Notes: a model not told the origin generated them from the letters alone. A stretch of 64,000 nucleotides of DNA from Polyangium spumosum (GCF_009649845.1 NZ_WJIE01000011.1:93533-157532), one strand, 5' to 3'; positions 18,125 through 27,836 are shown, counted from the stretch's first letter. Made by a program: numbers and translations.

Positions 18125-18653
18125 CGGTAAGAATGCCCGGCGCGCCCGCCGGAAAGAGGCCCTGCTGCAAGACCCATCCACCCTACCAGCAATGGGCCGA
18201 AGGTCCAAGCGAGGGGCCCCTCGCGGATGCGCCCGCCCCGGGCGCCCGAGGGAGCAGGCAGACCGGGAGGCTGCATCGGTATTCGGACCTTGACAAGGGC
18301 TGAAGAAGGTGCATGCGCGCTCCGAGGTCGATGCAGCCCCGCCGACGCTCGGGGGCGTCGGACTCGAAGGCTCGTTTGCCATACGCCAACCTCTCCATGG
18401 GTTTGGAGGGACAACGGTTTGGCTCGACCGGCTGCGCCAAGGTCTGGCCGGGCACACGGAAGGTTTGCCCTCGGGAACGGGGGAAGCCAAGATCCACTTG
18501 ACAGGGAGTACGTGCAGGTGAAACCTGGCCTCGCCAGCCCACGCGCTGGGGCGTCCGTGCAGGAGCTCGACGTCCGCATCGGACGTCCGATCTCGCGGCC
18601 CGAATTCGAGGGTGCATTGCAGCAAATGGCCCCGAAAACCCAGGACTCGGAAC
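18125..18653. other. Divergent intergenic region with weak promoter candidates
   Basis: This 529-bp gap separates the leftward kinase from the rightward nuclease-translocase operon. TTGACA boxes occur at 18290-18295 and 18498-18503. The second is followed 17 nt later by AAACCT, a poor -10 box, so it is only a weak promoter candidate for the operon. No RNA gene, repeat or convincing coding frame was seen; frames open here have no coding bias. Confidence 0.4.
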
Positions 18654-19478
18654 GTGCCTCGTGCCCCCCACCTCTTCCAACCATTGAATACGCAGATCGT
18701 CGACGACGTGGAGCGTGCGGTGCGGATCGCGAATGCCGTGCCCCTCACGCGGCTGACGAAGACCAAGCTTGCCCCCGAAGCAAGCGCCGAACTGGTAAAA
18801 CAGCTCGTCGCTCGTGGTCTGGAACGCGGTCCGAAGACGATCCGCGTTCCCCTCGCGGCGCAGATCGAGAGCCTCCTCCAGGGAGGCGCGCGTGTTCCAC
18901 TCAAGGACGTCGGAAAACGCGTCAAGGGGGGCACGAAGGCCGAGATCCATGCTGCACTCGCCAAGCTCGCCCGGGAAGGACGCGCGCGCGTCGTGGTGCG
19001 AACGCAGGTGGAGGTGCTGGTCGGGCCCGCCGAGCGTGCGCTCGATCCGGCCGAGATCACGCAACTTTCGAAGATGGCCGCGCAGGTCGGCAAGACGCTC
19101 AAGAAGGTGCAGGCCAAGGGCTTACCACGATCGATCTTGCAGGAAGATCTGGCGGCTCTCTTCGCGCCTCTCCTGCCCTCGCTTCGTTTGGCCGCTGCCA
19201 TGCCCGACGATGCGTCATCGAATCTCGTCGACGAGGCCCTGCGCCGCCTCGAAGATCCGGCGCTCAAGCTCGTGCGCATCCCGGATCTCGTGCGCTCCTT
19301 GTCCAGCCGTCTCCCGCTCGACGCCATTCACCGCGCGCTCGCCGAGGGCGCGAAGGACGGGACGCTCGAGCTGCGGCCGGAGGCGGGCGCCGAGTTCCTG
19401 AAGCCCGAGGACGTCCCCCTCTGCCCGCCTGGCCCTCGCGGCACCGTCCTCTCCTACGCGAGGCGTGTTTCTCCGTGA
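18654..19478 (+). CDS. Winged-helix-like protein, first gene of AAA/nuclease-FtsK operon
   Basis: I do not recognise a named family. The 274-residue protein is nearly all helical and looks like two or three winged-helix units: ~15-115 (VPLAAQIESLLQGG, TKAEIHAALAKLAREGRARVVVR ending in a wing) and ~185-250 (LVDEALRRLEDPALKLVRIP, DAIHRALAEGAKDGTLELR). No ATG is available. GTG 18654 was chosen because AGGA lies 8 nt upstream; GTG 18612 and TTG 18684 are in frame. Its stop overlaps the ATG of the AAA gene (TGATG). A DNA-binding or adaptor role is inferred. The C-terminal end of the AAA protein contains a similar unit, pointing to shared ancestry or interaction. Confidence 0.65.
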   Translation: MPRAPHLFQPLNTQIVDDVERAVRIANAVPLTRLTKTKLAPEASAELVKQLVARGLERGPKTIRVPLAAQIESLLQGGARVPLKDVGKRVKGGTKAEIHAALAKLAREGRARVVVRTQVEVLVGPAERALDPAEITQLSKMAAQVGKTLKKVQAKGLPRSILQEDLAALFAPLLPSLRLAAAMPDDASSNLVDEALRRLEDPALKLVRIPDLVRSLSSRLPLDAIHRALAEGAKDGTLELRPEAGAEFLKPEDVPLCPPGPRGTVLSYARRVSP

Positions 19479-21517
19479 TGGATGACCCGTTCCAGACCAT
19501 CCACGCGGATGCATGGGACCCCGCTCCGATCGATGTCCCCTCGATCAACACGCGCGCGAGCTCCCTCGTGCGCGCGCACATCGAACAGCTCCGCGACGTT
19601 GGGGTCCGCGAGGGAATGGGGGCTCGCTCGACGTCGATCCTGCTGCTCGGTCCTGCCGGGATTGGCAAGACACACCTCTTCACGCGGCTACGCAAGCAGG
19701 TGGGTCCACGCGCCGTCTTCGTGCACACGCGGCCCGAGGTCGGCGTCGATCCATCGCCCCGCCACGTGCTGTCAGCGACGCTGCGCTCGCTCAGGCAGCC
19801 GGTGATCCAGCAGCAACACCGGCAGATCGACGTCATCGTGGGGGCCATGCTGGCGACGCTCGAAGGCGGTCGTCCGCGCTTCCCCTTGTCCTTCATCGAC
19901 GACTGCCTGAGGCAGCCGCTCGACACGCAGCGTGAGATCCTCTCGCGTGCCGTCGCGCAGGTCGAGGATCGTTTCCCCGACGTATCCGCGCGTTACCTCG
20001 AGCACCTCCTGCGCCTGCCCTTCGCGGACCGCCTGCACCAGCGTGCTCTCTTTGCGTGGCTCTCGGGTGAGGAGCCGAGCCAGGCGCAGCTCGACATGAT
20101 CGGCGAGCGTGTTGCCCTCCGCGAGGATGACCTCATCCTCGCGCTGCGCACGCTCGGCGTGGTGGCGACGTTCGGCGCGCCCATCGTGCTCGTGTTCGAT
20201 CAACTCGAGAACCTCGCGGAGGAGGAGGGAAAGACAGGCCGGATCATCCGGCACGCGCGCCTCGTGAGCGAGCTACGCGACACGGTGCGTGGGCTCGTGA
20301 TCGTGCAGATGGCGCTCGACGCCGTCTGGATGCAGCGCATTCACCCGGTGCTCCACGCCAGCATGCGGGATCGGCTCGAGGAGAAGATCGAGCACCTCGC
20401 GCTCCCGACCCCCGAGCAGCGGCGAGAGCTCATCGAACGGTGGAGGAGCGCGCTGCCCGAGGAGGAGAACAGCAAGCCATTTCCGTATCCGTTCTCGACG
20501 AGGCAGGTCGATGCATGGCTCGGCACGCCGGGAATGACGCCGCGTATGCTGATGCAAAGCTGTGGTGAGGCGTATCAGCGTCGAGCCCTGCCCGACGCAG
20601 AGGAGGCGGAGCCTGTCGACACCTCGCCGGACGAACGCCTCGCGGTGGCCTGGCAGCAGCTCCTCGGGCGAGCGCGGAAGTGCATCGACGAGGCCGCGGC
20701 GCAGGCCCAGGGCGTGGCAGCCGAGAGCATCCGCGCAGGGCTCCTTTCGGCGCTTTCGGTCGCGCAGGTGAAGGCCGAGACGGGGGAGACGGAGGGGGCT
20801 CCTGCGCTGCGCATTCGCATGGCCGACGGTGGCTGCGATATGCTTTTCGTGCAGCAAGCGCATCATCGCTCGCTCGCCCGGGTCCTGCGCGCAGCGATCG
20901 CGCTCGCCGACGAGCGCAAGGTTTTGCTGTTGCGCGAGCAAGCGTTCGCGATCCCGCCGACGTGGAAAGAGGTTCACAAGCTCCTTGGCACGTTCACCGG
21001 GAAGGCCAATGCTTCGTTCTTGCCGATCGAACGCGAGGCCCTGGCACGGCTGCTCGCCGTCGAGCGCCTGCTCGGCGCGGCCCGCTCGCAGGATCTGAGC
21101 GACGACGCCGGCAAGGTGATTGCGTACGATACGGTGATGGATTGGGCCCGGCGCACGCTCGGCTGCAATGCGTGGGGGCCGGTGGAAGTCCTGTTCGGAG
21201 TGACGACGTCACCTGTCTCGGCGCCCCCGGCTCCTCGGCCGCCCGAGCCCCCGCCGCCTCCTCCAGCCCCGAATGCCGCCACCGCCCGCGAGCATGCAGA
21301 CGAAGCATTTCCTCGCGCGACAGTGAAGACGCTTGCGGACGGTCCGGTGCTTCGAGAGCTGCGCAAACTCCGGGTCGCGTCGATCGATCGCCTCGTGCGA
21401 GAGGTGCGCGCGTGTGAGCCCATGGCCACGCGGGCAACCGTCATGGAGGAGCTCGCCAGGCTGCCAATCAAGCGTTTCGGCAGCGCGATCGTCGCGCTGG
21501 AGGAGCCATGGCGCTGA
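19478..21517 (+). CDS. AAA/P-loop ATPase of nuclease-FtsK operon
   Basis: The 679-residue protein has an N-terminal P-loop domain: Walker A GPAGIGKTH (59-67) and Walker B IVLVFDQLENL with Asp241; the residue after the Asp is Gln where many AAA proteins have Glu. An ORC/STAND-like sensor region follows (VRGLVIVQMALDAVW, MRDRLEEKIEHLALPTPEQ). The middle (~380-560) is helical, and a Pro-rich linker (~585-605) leads to a C-terminal winged-helix-like unit (~620-679). The style recalls the accessory ATPases of BREX-type systems, but I cannot assign a family. It overlaps both neighbours (ATG in the preceding stop; 10-bp overlap with the next gene), so the three proteins are probably made in fixed ratio. 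Confidence 0.8.
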   Translation: MDDPFQTIHADAWDPAPIDVPSINTRASSLVRAHIEQLRDVGVREGMGARSTSILLLGPAGIGKTHLFTRLRKQVGPRAVFVHTRPEVGVDPSPRHVLSATLRSLRQPVIQQQHRQIDVIVGAMLATLEGGRPRFPLSFIDDCLRQPLDTQREILSRAVAQVEDRFPDVSARYLEHLLRLPFADRLHQRALFAWLSGEEPSQAQLDMIGERVALREDDLILALRTLGVVATFGAPIVLVFDQLENLAEEEGKTGRIIRHARLVSELRDTVRGLVIVQMALDAVWMQRIHPVLHASMRDRLEEKIEHLALPTPEQRRELIERWRSALPEEENSKPFPYPFSTRQVDAWLGTPGMTPRMLMQSCGEAYQRRALPDAEEAEPVDTSPDERLAVAWQQLLGRARKCIDEAAAQAQGVAAESIRAGLLSALSVAQVKAETGETEGAPALRIRMADGGCDMLFVQQAHHRSLARVLRAAIALADERKVLLLREQAFAIPPTWKEVHKLLGTFTGKANASFLPIEREALARLLAVERLLGAARSQDLSDDAGKVIAYDTVMDWARRTLGCNAWGPVEVLFGVTTSPVSAPPAPRPPEPPPPPPAPNAATAREHADEAFPRATVKTLADGPVLRELRKLRVASIDRLVREVRACEPMATRATVMEELARLPIKRFGSAIVALEEPWR

Positions 21518-23508
21518 GCTCTCAGCCCCTTCCCCGGCGCGGCGCCCGCGAGCTCTCCGTCACCGAGATCCGCAACGCCCTCCGTTGCCCGCGCGTCTTC
21601 GCGCTCGGCCGCGCGCGCGGTCAGGCCGTCGCTTTCCCGATCGGCGCCTCGTCCCTCGGCGCGCTCTTCCACCGCATCGCCGAGCGTTTTGCGTGCGAAC
21701 TCGAGGCGCCTCCCGAGCCCGTGCGCCTACTCCCCCCGCATGCGCCACGCGAGCGCGTGGCAGATGGCCTCTCGGCCTGGCTCCTTGGCCACCTCGTGGA
21801 CGAGCTCGAAGCGAACCCCAGCGCGGCGAGCATGCCCGGCGAGATCGACGACCTGGCCGAGGCGCTGCGAGAGCTCGCGCGCTACCTGGCGAAACAAATC
21901 GAAGGCACGGGGCACGGGCCGGCGGAGGCCTTGCGCACGTTCCTTCAGCACGCCGAGCTCGCGGTCGACGCCGTGCTCGACGCGTCCGGAGGCATGCCGG
22001 TGCGTGTCTCGGGCCGGATCGATGCGGTGTATTGTCGGGCGAGAGGCGCCGTCGATGTCGTCGAATACAAGCTGACGGACGAGGCCAACCAGGAGCTCGA
22101 CCAGGCGCAGGTTGCGCTTTATCGTTACCTCTTGCGCTCCGCGCTCGATCTCGACGCGGATCCGCTCATCCTGCGCTTCAAACCGGGGCTCATCGAGACG
22201 AAGCTCTCGCCGGTGGCTGCTGACGGCATTGTGGACCGGACCCTCTCACCCCTGCTCGGCAGAATGGTGAGCTGGTCGGAGCGCCCCGAAGACGCGCCTC
22301 CGACCTCGCGCCGGGATCTCTGCCCGACGTGCCCTGTACGGCCGGCGTGTGTCGAGACGTACCGCGACGCGCTCGAAGCTCGTGATCAGCCGCCTGCGGG
22401 CGCAGCTCGCCCCATGCCCGATCCGGCCGGGCGACTGACCGTGCCTCCTCCGCGCGAGCCCGTAGGTGCTCTGCCGGACGACACCGAGGGCATGGCGGAG
22501 GCCGAGGCCCTCGCCACGCAGATCGTCGCGCAGCTCAAACGACAAGGGGTCATTGCGAGCCTCGGTCGGAGGACAGTGGGGCCGCGGCTCCTGCGGATCG
22601 AGGTGACGAGCCCGCGGCAACGCGTGGCGCAGCTCGATCGCGCTGCGCAGGACGTGGAGCATCACCTCGCCGGGTACAACGTACGGTACGAGCGGGACGA
22701 GGCGAGGCGATACTTCACGGCGCCGCGAAAGGTGGCGCGCAGGGTCGTCCTCGAAATGCTGCTCGCGCGCAAAGCCGCGTTCTTGCGCGAGCGGCCGGGG
22801 CGCTTCGTGCTCGGGGAAGGGCTCGATGGCGAGGTGATCGCCGGTGACCTCGCCGACGGGAGCTCATGCCATCTGCTCGTGGCCGGTCAGACGGGGAGCG
22901 GAAAATCGGTTTTGTTGCGTGCTCTGGTCGTCGGGCTTTGCCATTTTCATCCACCGGCGGCCATACGGTTCACGCTGGTCGATCCGAAGCGCGTGACGTT
23001 CGGCGGGCTCGCTGCGGGGATCGGCGCGCATCTGGCAGGGCCGATCGTGTACGATGTGGAGGTGCTCCTCGCGGAGCTCGACGCGCTCGTGGCCGAGATG
23101 GAGGAGCGGTACACGCTCTTCGAGCACCGGAAGGTGCAGAGCATCGACGACTACAACGACCTCGCTCCAGCTCCGCTGCCGCGGCGGGTGGTCGTGGTGG
23201 ATGAATTTCAGGATTTGATTGCGTCGAAGGCAACGCGGCAACCGTTCCTGGACGTGGTGAAGCGGCTCGGGTCGATGGCTCGCGCGGCCGGGATTCACCT
23301 CGTACTGGCGACGCAGCGGCCCGACCGCACGACGGTGCCCGGAGAGATCAAGGCGAACCTGGGCGGGAGGGTCGCGCTGCGCGTGCAGGAGGTCATCAAT
23401 TCGAGGATCATCCTGGACCAGGGTGGGGCGGAGGAGCTCCTCGGAAAGGGAGATTTCTACGCGGACCTCGGGCACGGGCTCGTGCGGGGGCAGGCGCCGA
23501 TGGCGTGA
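21508..23508 (+). CDS. PD-(D/E)XK (Cas4/AddB-type Fe-S) nuclease fused to FtsK/SpoIIIE translocase
   Basis: This 666-residue fusion is the key protein of the operon. Residues ~15-290 are a RecB/Cas4-type nuclease: CP-x-x-F at Cys27, His55 in GALFHRI, Asp172 in GRIDAV, Glu186-x-Lys188 in VEYKLT, and Q201-x-x-x-Y205. Cys272, Cys275 and Cys281 (CPTCPVRPAC) with Cys27 can bind a 4Fe-4S cluster as in AddB and Cas4. Residues ~320-440 resemble the region before the FtsK motor. The motor has Walker A GQTGSGKS (460-467), Walker B VVVVDEF with Asp565-Glu566, and ATQRPDRTTVPGEIKANLGGR-type sequence. There is no transmembrane segment and no gamma domain. All catalytic residues appear intact. Confidence 0.9.
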   Translation: MALSSQPLPRRGARELSVTEIRNALRCPRVFALGRARGQAVAFPIGASSLGALFHRIAERFACELEAPPEPVRLLPPHAPRERVADGLSAWLLGHLVDELEANPSAASMPGEIDDLAEALRELARYLAKQIEGTGHGPAEALRTFLQHAELAVDAVLDASGGMPVRVSGRIDAVYCRARGAVDVVEYKLTDEANQELDQAQVALYRYLLRSALDLDADPLILRFKPGLIETKLSPVAADGIVDRTLSPLLGRMVSWSERPEDAPPTSRRDLCPTCPVRPACVETYRDALEARDQPPAGAARPMPDPAGRLTVPPPREPVGALPDDTEGMAEAEALATQIVAQLKRQGVIASLGRRTVGPRLLRIEVTSPRQRVAQLDRAAQDVEHHLAGYNVRYERDEARRYFTAPRKVARRVVLEMLLARKAAFLRERPGRFVLGEGLDGEVIAGDLADGSSCHLLVAGQTGSGKSVLLRALVVGLCHFHPPAAIRFTLVDPKRVTFGGLAAGIGAHLAGPIVYDVEVLLAELDALVAEMEERYTLFEHRKVQSIDDYNDLAPAPLPRRVVVVDEFQDLIASKATRQPFLDVVKRLGSMARAAGIHLVLATQRPDRTTVPGEIKANLGGRVALRVQEVINSRIILDQGGAEELLGKGDFYADLGHGLVRGQAPMA

Positions 23509-23644
23509 CGGACCGAACACGCGCTGCGCCTGGCCTCGGGCCTGTCGCTCGTCACGGCGGCGCAGAGGTCCGGGTGTTTGGGGGACGCGAGGCGGACGCG
23601 GCGGGGCTCCACTCCCCCGCCAAGGCATGGTCGGATGGGCCGCT

Positions 23645-25537
23645 TCAGCCCGTATAGGGCTGGGCGAATTCGCCCCAGGTGCCGGTGGGCTGCAGCCCGG
23701 TGCCCGGGTAATCGTCGCGGTTTTGCTGGCTCCGCAGCTCGACGGCGGCGGGGGCGAGGGCCTCGATGCTCAGCACGGCGGCGTTGATCGCCGCGTCTTC
23801 CTGGCCCTCGAGCGTCGCGATCCAGGTGCGCATGTACCGCACGCCGTAAAGGACCTCGTCTCGATCGTAGATCTCGCCGCTCTGCTTCAGGTCGTCCTCG
23901 ATCAGGTAGATCCACATACGCGCGAAATTGGCCAGCATGCGATCGTAGGTCGCCCGGCGCGGATCGTTGTCGGGCGGGCGGCTCAGGTTGTTGCGTAGCT
24001 GCTTGAAGCTCAGGGTACGCACGCTGGCGATCTTGCCGGTGCCATTGCGGAAACCTTCGGCGTCCCGCCAGGCGGTCGCCGCGGACTTCTCGACGGCCGT
24101 CTTGGCGACCACGAAGGCGTGGTGGACGTCGTAGCGGGCGAGCAGCACCGACTCGAGGTAATCGCCGATGAACGTGGCGTAATTGTGGCTCTCGTGCAGG
24201 AGCGCAGGATCACGCGCCCACGACATGACGAACCAGCTCTGCTGGAACACCTCGCTCTGCTTGATGCGCGCCTGCTCGTAGGTCGGGTTCGCGTGGATCG
24301 TCGCGTCGATCTCGGGCGGCAAGAGGGTGCAGGGCCAGCTAGCCATCGCGAAGCAGGCCGTCTCCGGCGGGCGCTGGAGCGGCGCGACGCGCAACACGTC
24401 GCCGGCTTCCCAGATCGGGTAGCGGTGGATCACCACGTCGAGGTTCTCCTGCATCGTCCCGGTCCGATCGACGAGCACGTCCGGATATTTCACCGTCTCG
24501 TGCCGCATCATGTGCTGGACGACCTGGAGCGACTTGTACTTGAGGCGCATCCACTCGCAGGCGCGACCATAATGGTTCGGGTCCCCCCCGGAGCTCAGAT
24601 CCGCGTCGCAGCGCGTGTGCGTGTCGATGGCGTCGAAGTAGGCCCACAAGGCCTCGTCGGTCGGGTTCGCGAGGTACTGGTCGAGCAGCGCCGTCCAGGC
24701 GTCCTCCTGGCCCGGCGAGGCTGCCGTGGGGATGTCGGGGTACCATTCGAAGACCGAGAGGTGAGGCGCGCCGTAGAAGCCGTCCTCCGACAGGTGATCG
24801 AAGGGGATCCCCAGGCGCAGCGCGCCGAGATCGATCGCGTGGAGCTCGTCATAGGCCTGCTTCGCCTTTGCCAGCGAGTCGACGAGGCCGGTCGCCCAGA
24901 GCAGCTTCTTCTCGTCCGTGAGCGATTGCATGAACAGCGCGTCGCGCTCTTCCTGGGCCTTGGGGTCCGTCACCTCGAGCCCCGGCGTCGTGGCCTCGAA
25001 CGCCTCGAACCCGGGCTGCTCGGGGCGATAACGCGCCGGATGCAGCAAGGTCTTCATCTCGTACTTCTGCCGCAGCGCGTGTACGTATTTCACCAGGCTC
25101 TCGGCCTTCTGGTCGTCCACGTGGGCGAGCGCGCGGCGGCGAATGTTCGCGTCGCTGTAGCCGACCTTGGCCAGGTCGTAGCCATCCGGGGCGTGGCACC
25201 CGACGCATGCGCCGCGCTGTCCGGGGAAACGAAATGCCTCGAGGCCCTCTTTCAGCGCGGCGTCGAGCTCGGCCGGGTCGAGAGCCTTTTCGGGATCGAA
25301 GGCCGGGCCGCAGCGCTCGTCATCGTGTGGCTCCGGGGGGCATAACACCGAATCCGGGTAGGCGAGGGGCGCCGCGCCACCGCCGCCTGCGCCGCCGCCG
25401 CCTGCGCCACCCGCACCACCGCCGCCGCTCGCGCCTGCGCCGCCGTTGCCCGCGCTCCCCGTCCCCGCGCCCCCACCGCCGCAGCCGGCCGCCAGCATCG
25501 CTCCCAGAAACCCGGCAGCAATCCAGATTCGTCGCAT
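23645..25537 (-). CDS. Haem c-motif lipoprotein, unknown family
   Basis: The 630-residue protein has a lipoprotein signal (RRIWIAAGFLGAMLAAGC) and a long Gly/Ala linker. A single CxxCH haem motif (CVGCH) lies near residue 112 in GQRGACVGCHAPDGYDL, followed by GYSDANIRRRALAHVDDQ, a cytochrome c-like segment with a possible distal ligand later. The remaining ~480 residues are rich in Trp, Tyr, His and acidic residues and unlike any family I know. An extracytoplasmic redox or oxidase-like role is inferred from the haem motif alone. ATG 25537 was chosen because GGAGGAG lies just upstream. It is divergent from the DUF2169 gene. Confidence 0.75.
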   Translation of the reverse strand: MRRIWIAAGFLGAMLAAGCGGGGAGTGSAGNGGAGASGGGGAGGAGGGGAGGGGAAPLAYPDSVLCPPEPHDDERCGPAFDPEKALDPAELDAALKEGLEAFRFPGQRGACVGCHAPDGYDLAKVGYSDANIRRRALAHVDDQKAESLVKYVHALRQKYEMKTLLHPARYRPEQPGFEAFEATTPGLEVTDPKAQEERDALFMQSLTDEKKLLWATGLVDSLAKAKQAYDELHAIDLGALRLGIPFDHLSEDGFYGAPHLSVFEWYPDIPTAASPGQEDAWTALLDQYLANPTDEALWAYFDAIDTHTRCDADLSSGGDPNHYGRACEWMRLKYKSLQVVQHMMRHETVKYPDVLVDRTGTMQENLDVVIHRYPIWEAGDVLRVAPLQRPPETACFAMASWPCTLLPPEIDATIHANPTYEQARIKQSEVFQQSWFVMSWARDPALLHESHNYATFIGDYLESVLLARYDVHHAFVVAKTAVEKSAATAWRDAEGFRNGTGKIASVRTLSFKQLRNNLSRPPDNDPRRATYDRMLANFARMWIYLIEDDLKQSGEIYDRDEVLYGVRYMRTWIATLEGQEDAAINAAVLSIEALAPAAVELRSQQNRDDYPGTGLQPTGTWGEFAQPYTG

Positions 25538-25722
25538 AAGCTCCTCCATTCGAGGCGCCCGCGCACGCAGAGAGGCGACGTAGGGAAGCCCCTGTTCGAA
25601 GCACGCGCGCCGTTCAAGGAAGAGGGGAGGGTACCACGCGTCGCTCTCGTATTTCAAGGTAGCGCGCGCGGAGGTGTCCGCGCGAAAGCGGGGGCCCGAG
25701 GAGGAGGACGCGCAGCCTCTCC

Positions 25723-25749
25723 TTGACATCCACGACGCCTCCTTATGAA
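25723..25749 (+). promoter_or_regulatory. Candidate sigma70-type promoter of second T6SS island
   Basis: TTGACA at 25723-25728 and TATGAA at 25744-25749 are separated by 15 bp, shorter than the optimal 17, and lie immediately before the DUF2169 start at 25764. Both boxes stand out in this GC-rich sequence, but the spacing and the very short leader make the call weak. Confidence 0.3.
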
Positions 25750-25763
25750 CTTTGCATCTCCGA

Positions 25764-27836
25764 ATGAACCTCAAGCCAGGGCCCATGTTCATCCTCAATG
25801 AGGGCCCGCTGCCCATCGCCAGCGTGCTCTGGCAGCCGAGACCCGGGGCGTTTTGCTCGACCGTCGTCTGCAAGGCCACCTTCACGCTCGAGCCGGGCGA
25901 GGCCGCGCTGCGCCCCATGCAGGAGCCTCTCTGGGAGGCAGACGTCAACGACGCCGGCGCAGGGCTCCGCTGTCCTTCGGACCTCGCATGGGCCAAGCCG
26001 TGGGCCGACGTCGTCCTCGTCGGCCATGCGTACGCGCCGCGGGGTGAGCCGGCCCGAAGGTTCACCACGCGCCTCGTCGTCGGCGCGCTCGACAAGCACG
26101 TCGAAATCTTCGCCGATCGCAGGATGTCGCGCGACGGCGCTGTGTACGAAGGCAAGCCGGTCGATCGCATGCCGCTCGTCTACGAGCGCGCCGCCGGCGG
26201 GCCGAGGACGTGGAACCACGTCGGGCTGCGCGAGGATGCCTGGGACGCCGAAGGCTGGCTCGAGCTGCCGAACCTCGTCCCCCGCGGCGCCGATGCCCTC
26301 GCCCCGGGGCAACGATTCGAGCCGATCGGGTTCGGACCCATCCCCGCGACATGGCCGCTGCGACAGGAGCGGCTCACCAGCCACACGCCGCTCTCCGGGT
26401 CGGTCACGCGCGGCGGCGCCAGCCTGCCGCCCGACGCCGAACACTGGTTTCACAACGTCGCCCCCGTCGATCAACAGCTCGCAGGCATCGAGGACGGCGC
26501 CCGCATCGTGCTCGAGCACCTCAATCCCATGATCGGGCGGCTGGAGACACGCCTGCCCGGGCTCAGGCCCAGCGCGCGCATCGAGCGGCCCGGGCAGAAG
26601 CTCGAGCCGCTCGACCTGCGCGCGGATCTCCTGTGGATCGATACGGATCGCGGGATCTGCACGGTGACGTATCGCGGTCGTGTTCCCTTGAAGCACGCCG
26701 AGGAGCCCGGTCAGATCATCGTCACGTTGTCGAGGGGGGCGCCGAGCCTGCGGCCGGCGATGAGCACGTCCCCGAGCGCGCAGGCCGAGGCGGAGGAGAC
26801 GCAGGCGCCCGTCGTGAGGTACGACGGGCTCCCCTTTCGTCCCCAGAGCGCACCTGCCGCTCCGAACACGACGCCGCGGCTCGACGCGCAGCCGCCGCCG
26901 AAGGGCTTGTCGCTGGGGTTCCTGTCCGCTGCGCCCGCGCCCGTTTCCGTGCCTGTGCCCGCGCCTGTGAAGCCCGTCCCGCCTCCCGCGCCGCCGCGTG
27001 TCGAAGCGCGACCGCTTCCAGCGCTCGGCGACGACGAGGCGTTCGAGCTGCTCTGGTTCGCCGTCGAGATGATGCCCCGTATCCGGCGCCGCAAGGCGTG
27101 GAAGGAGATCCTCGACGCGCTGGAGGACGAGCCCATCGATCCAGAGCTCGACGACGCGGAGCTCTCGGCGACGCCCGCGACGGTGGAGAATCGTCGGGAC
27201 ATCTCGGCGATCTTGTCGTGTGGCGAGGCCCTCGGGCCGGAGCGGCTCGGCGAGGTGCTGAAGGAAGGCATCTCGGCCGGCGCGTTCACGGCGAAGATCG
27301 CGCTCTGCGCGGGGGAGCTCTCGTTCAAGTTCGACGAGGCGAAGCTCCTCGAGGCGCTCTGCGCAGCGGTCACGCCGCTCGCCGTGGATGACGATCGGCT
27401 GCGCGCCGCCCTCGCGACCGCGGACGCCTTCCTCGGCGCGCGTGGCTCTGCGAGCTTGCCAGCGGTGGCGGAGGGGCTCTTCGCGCAGATCAGGGAGGTG
27501 CTGCGCCAGGGCCGTCGGGCGACGCCGCTCGAGGGGATCCTCGCGCAGGTGGAGCGTGCGGCGCTCGAGCAGCGGGCGTATCAGCGGCGGATGGTCTTCG
27601 GCGGTCCCCACCTGCGGGGCTCGATCGCCGTCTCCGCGGGGCCGGCGGCGCAGGCCGTGCCGGTCTACTTTCCGGAGGACATCGTGATGACGTTGCCGAT
27701 GATGGCGTCGTTTCCGGCGAGGATCCTCTGCGAGGTGCGTCCGAGGGTGGATCGCGCCGAGGCCTCCTCGCTCTCGCTGCGAGGGGTCGCGATCGGCAGG
27801 GCCGTGAGCCTGGGTGCCGCGGGGAAGTCCCCGTGA
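25764..27836 (+). CDS. DUF2169 protein with conserved long C-terminal domain
   Basis: The 690-residue protein has an N-terminal DUF2169 (FILNEGPLPIASVLWQPRPG; ADVVLVGHAYAPRGE; MPLVYERAAGGP; WFHNVAPVDQQLAGI; LEHLNPMIGRLETRLPG; IDTDRGICTVTYRGRVPL). A Pro-rich linker (~380-420) follows, then a ~270-residue C-terminal domain starting FELLWFAVEMMPRIRRRKAWKEIL. The same C-terminal domain occurs in the DUF2169 protein at 58.3-60.9 kb. It is a probable adaptor for the amidase-like effector encoded 16 bp downstream. ATG 25764 was chosen; TTG 25752 is in frame. Confidence 0.85.
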   Translation: MNLKPGPMFILNEGPLPIASVLWQPRPGAFCSTVVCKATFTLEPGEAALRPMQEPLWEADVNDAGAGLRCPSDLAWAKPWADVVLVGHAYAPRGEPARRFTTRLVVGALDKHVEIFADRRMSRDGAVYEGKPVDRMPLVYERAAGGPRTWNHVGLREDAWDAEGWLELPNLVPRGADALAPGQRFEPIGFGPIPATWPLRQERLTSHTPLSGSVTRGGASLPPDAEHWFHNVAPVDQQLAGIEDGARIVLEHLNPMIGRLETRLPGLRPSARIERPGQKLEPLDLRADLLWIDTDRGICTVTYRGRVPLKHAEEPGQIIVTLSRGAPSLRPAMSTSPSAQAEAEETQAPVVRYDGLPFRPQSAPAAPNTTPRLDAQPPPKGLSLGFLSAAPAPVSVPVPAPVKPVPPPAPPRVEARPLPALGDDEAFELLWFAVEMMPRIRRRKAWKEILDALEDEPIDPELDDAELSATPATVENRRDISAILSCGEALGPERLGEVLKEGISAGAFTAKIALCAGELSFKFDEAKLLEALCAAVTPLAVDDDRLRAALATADAFLGARGSASLPAVAEGLFAQIREVLRQGRRATPLEGILAQVERAALEQRAYQRRMVFGGPHLRGSIAVSAGPAAQAVPVYFPEDIVMTLPMMASFPARILCEVRPRVDRAEASSLSLRGVAIGRAVSLGAAGKSP

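Noticed and set aside
18290..18295. TTGACA as promoter of the nuclease operon
   Set aside because: No acceptable -10 box lies 16-18 bp downstream of it.
18125..19327. N-terminal extension of the leftward kinase to 885 residues
   Set aside because: The extension is antisense to the winged-helix-like gene and low in conserved sequence; the kinase domain starts normally near ATG 18124.
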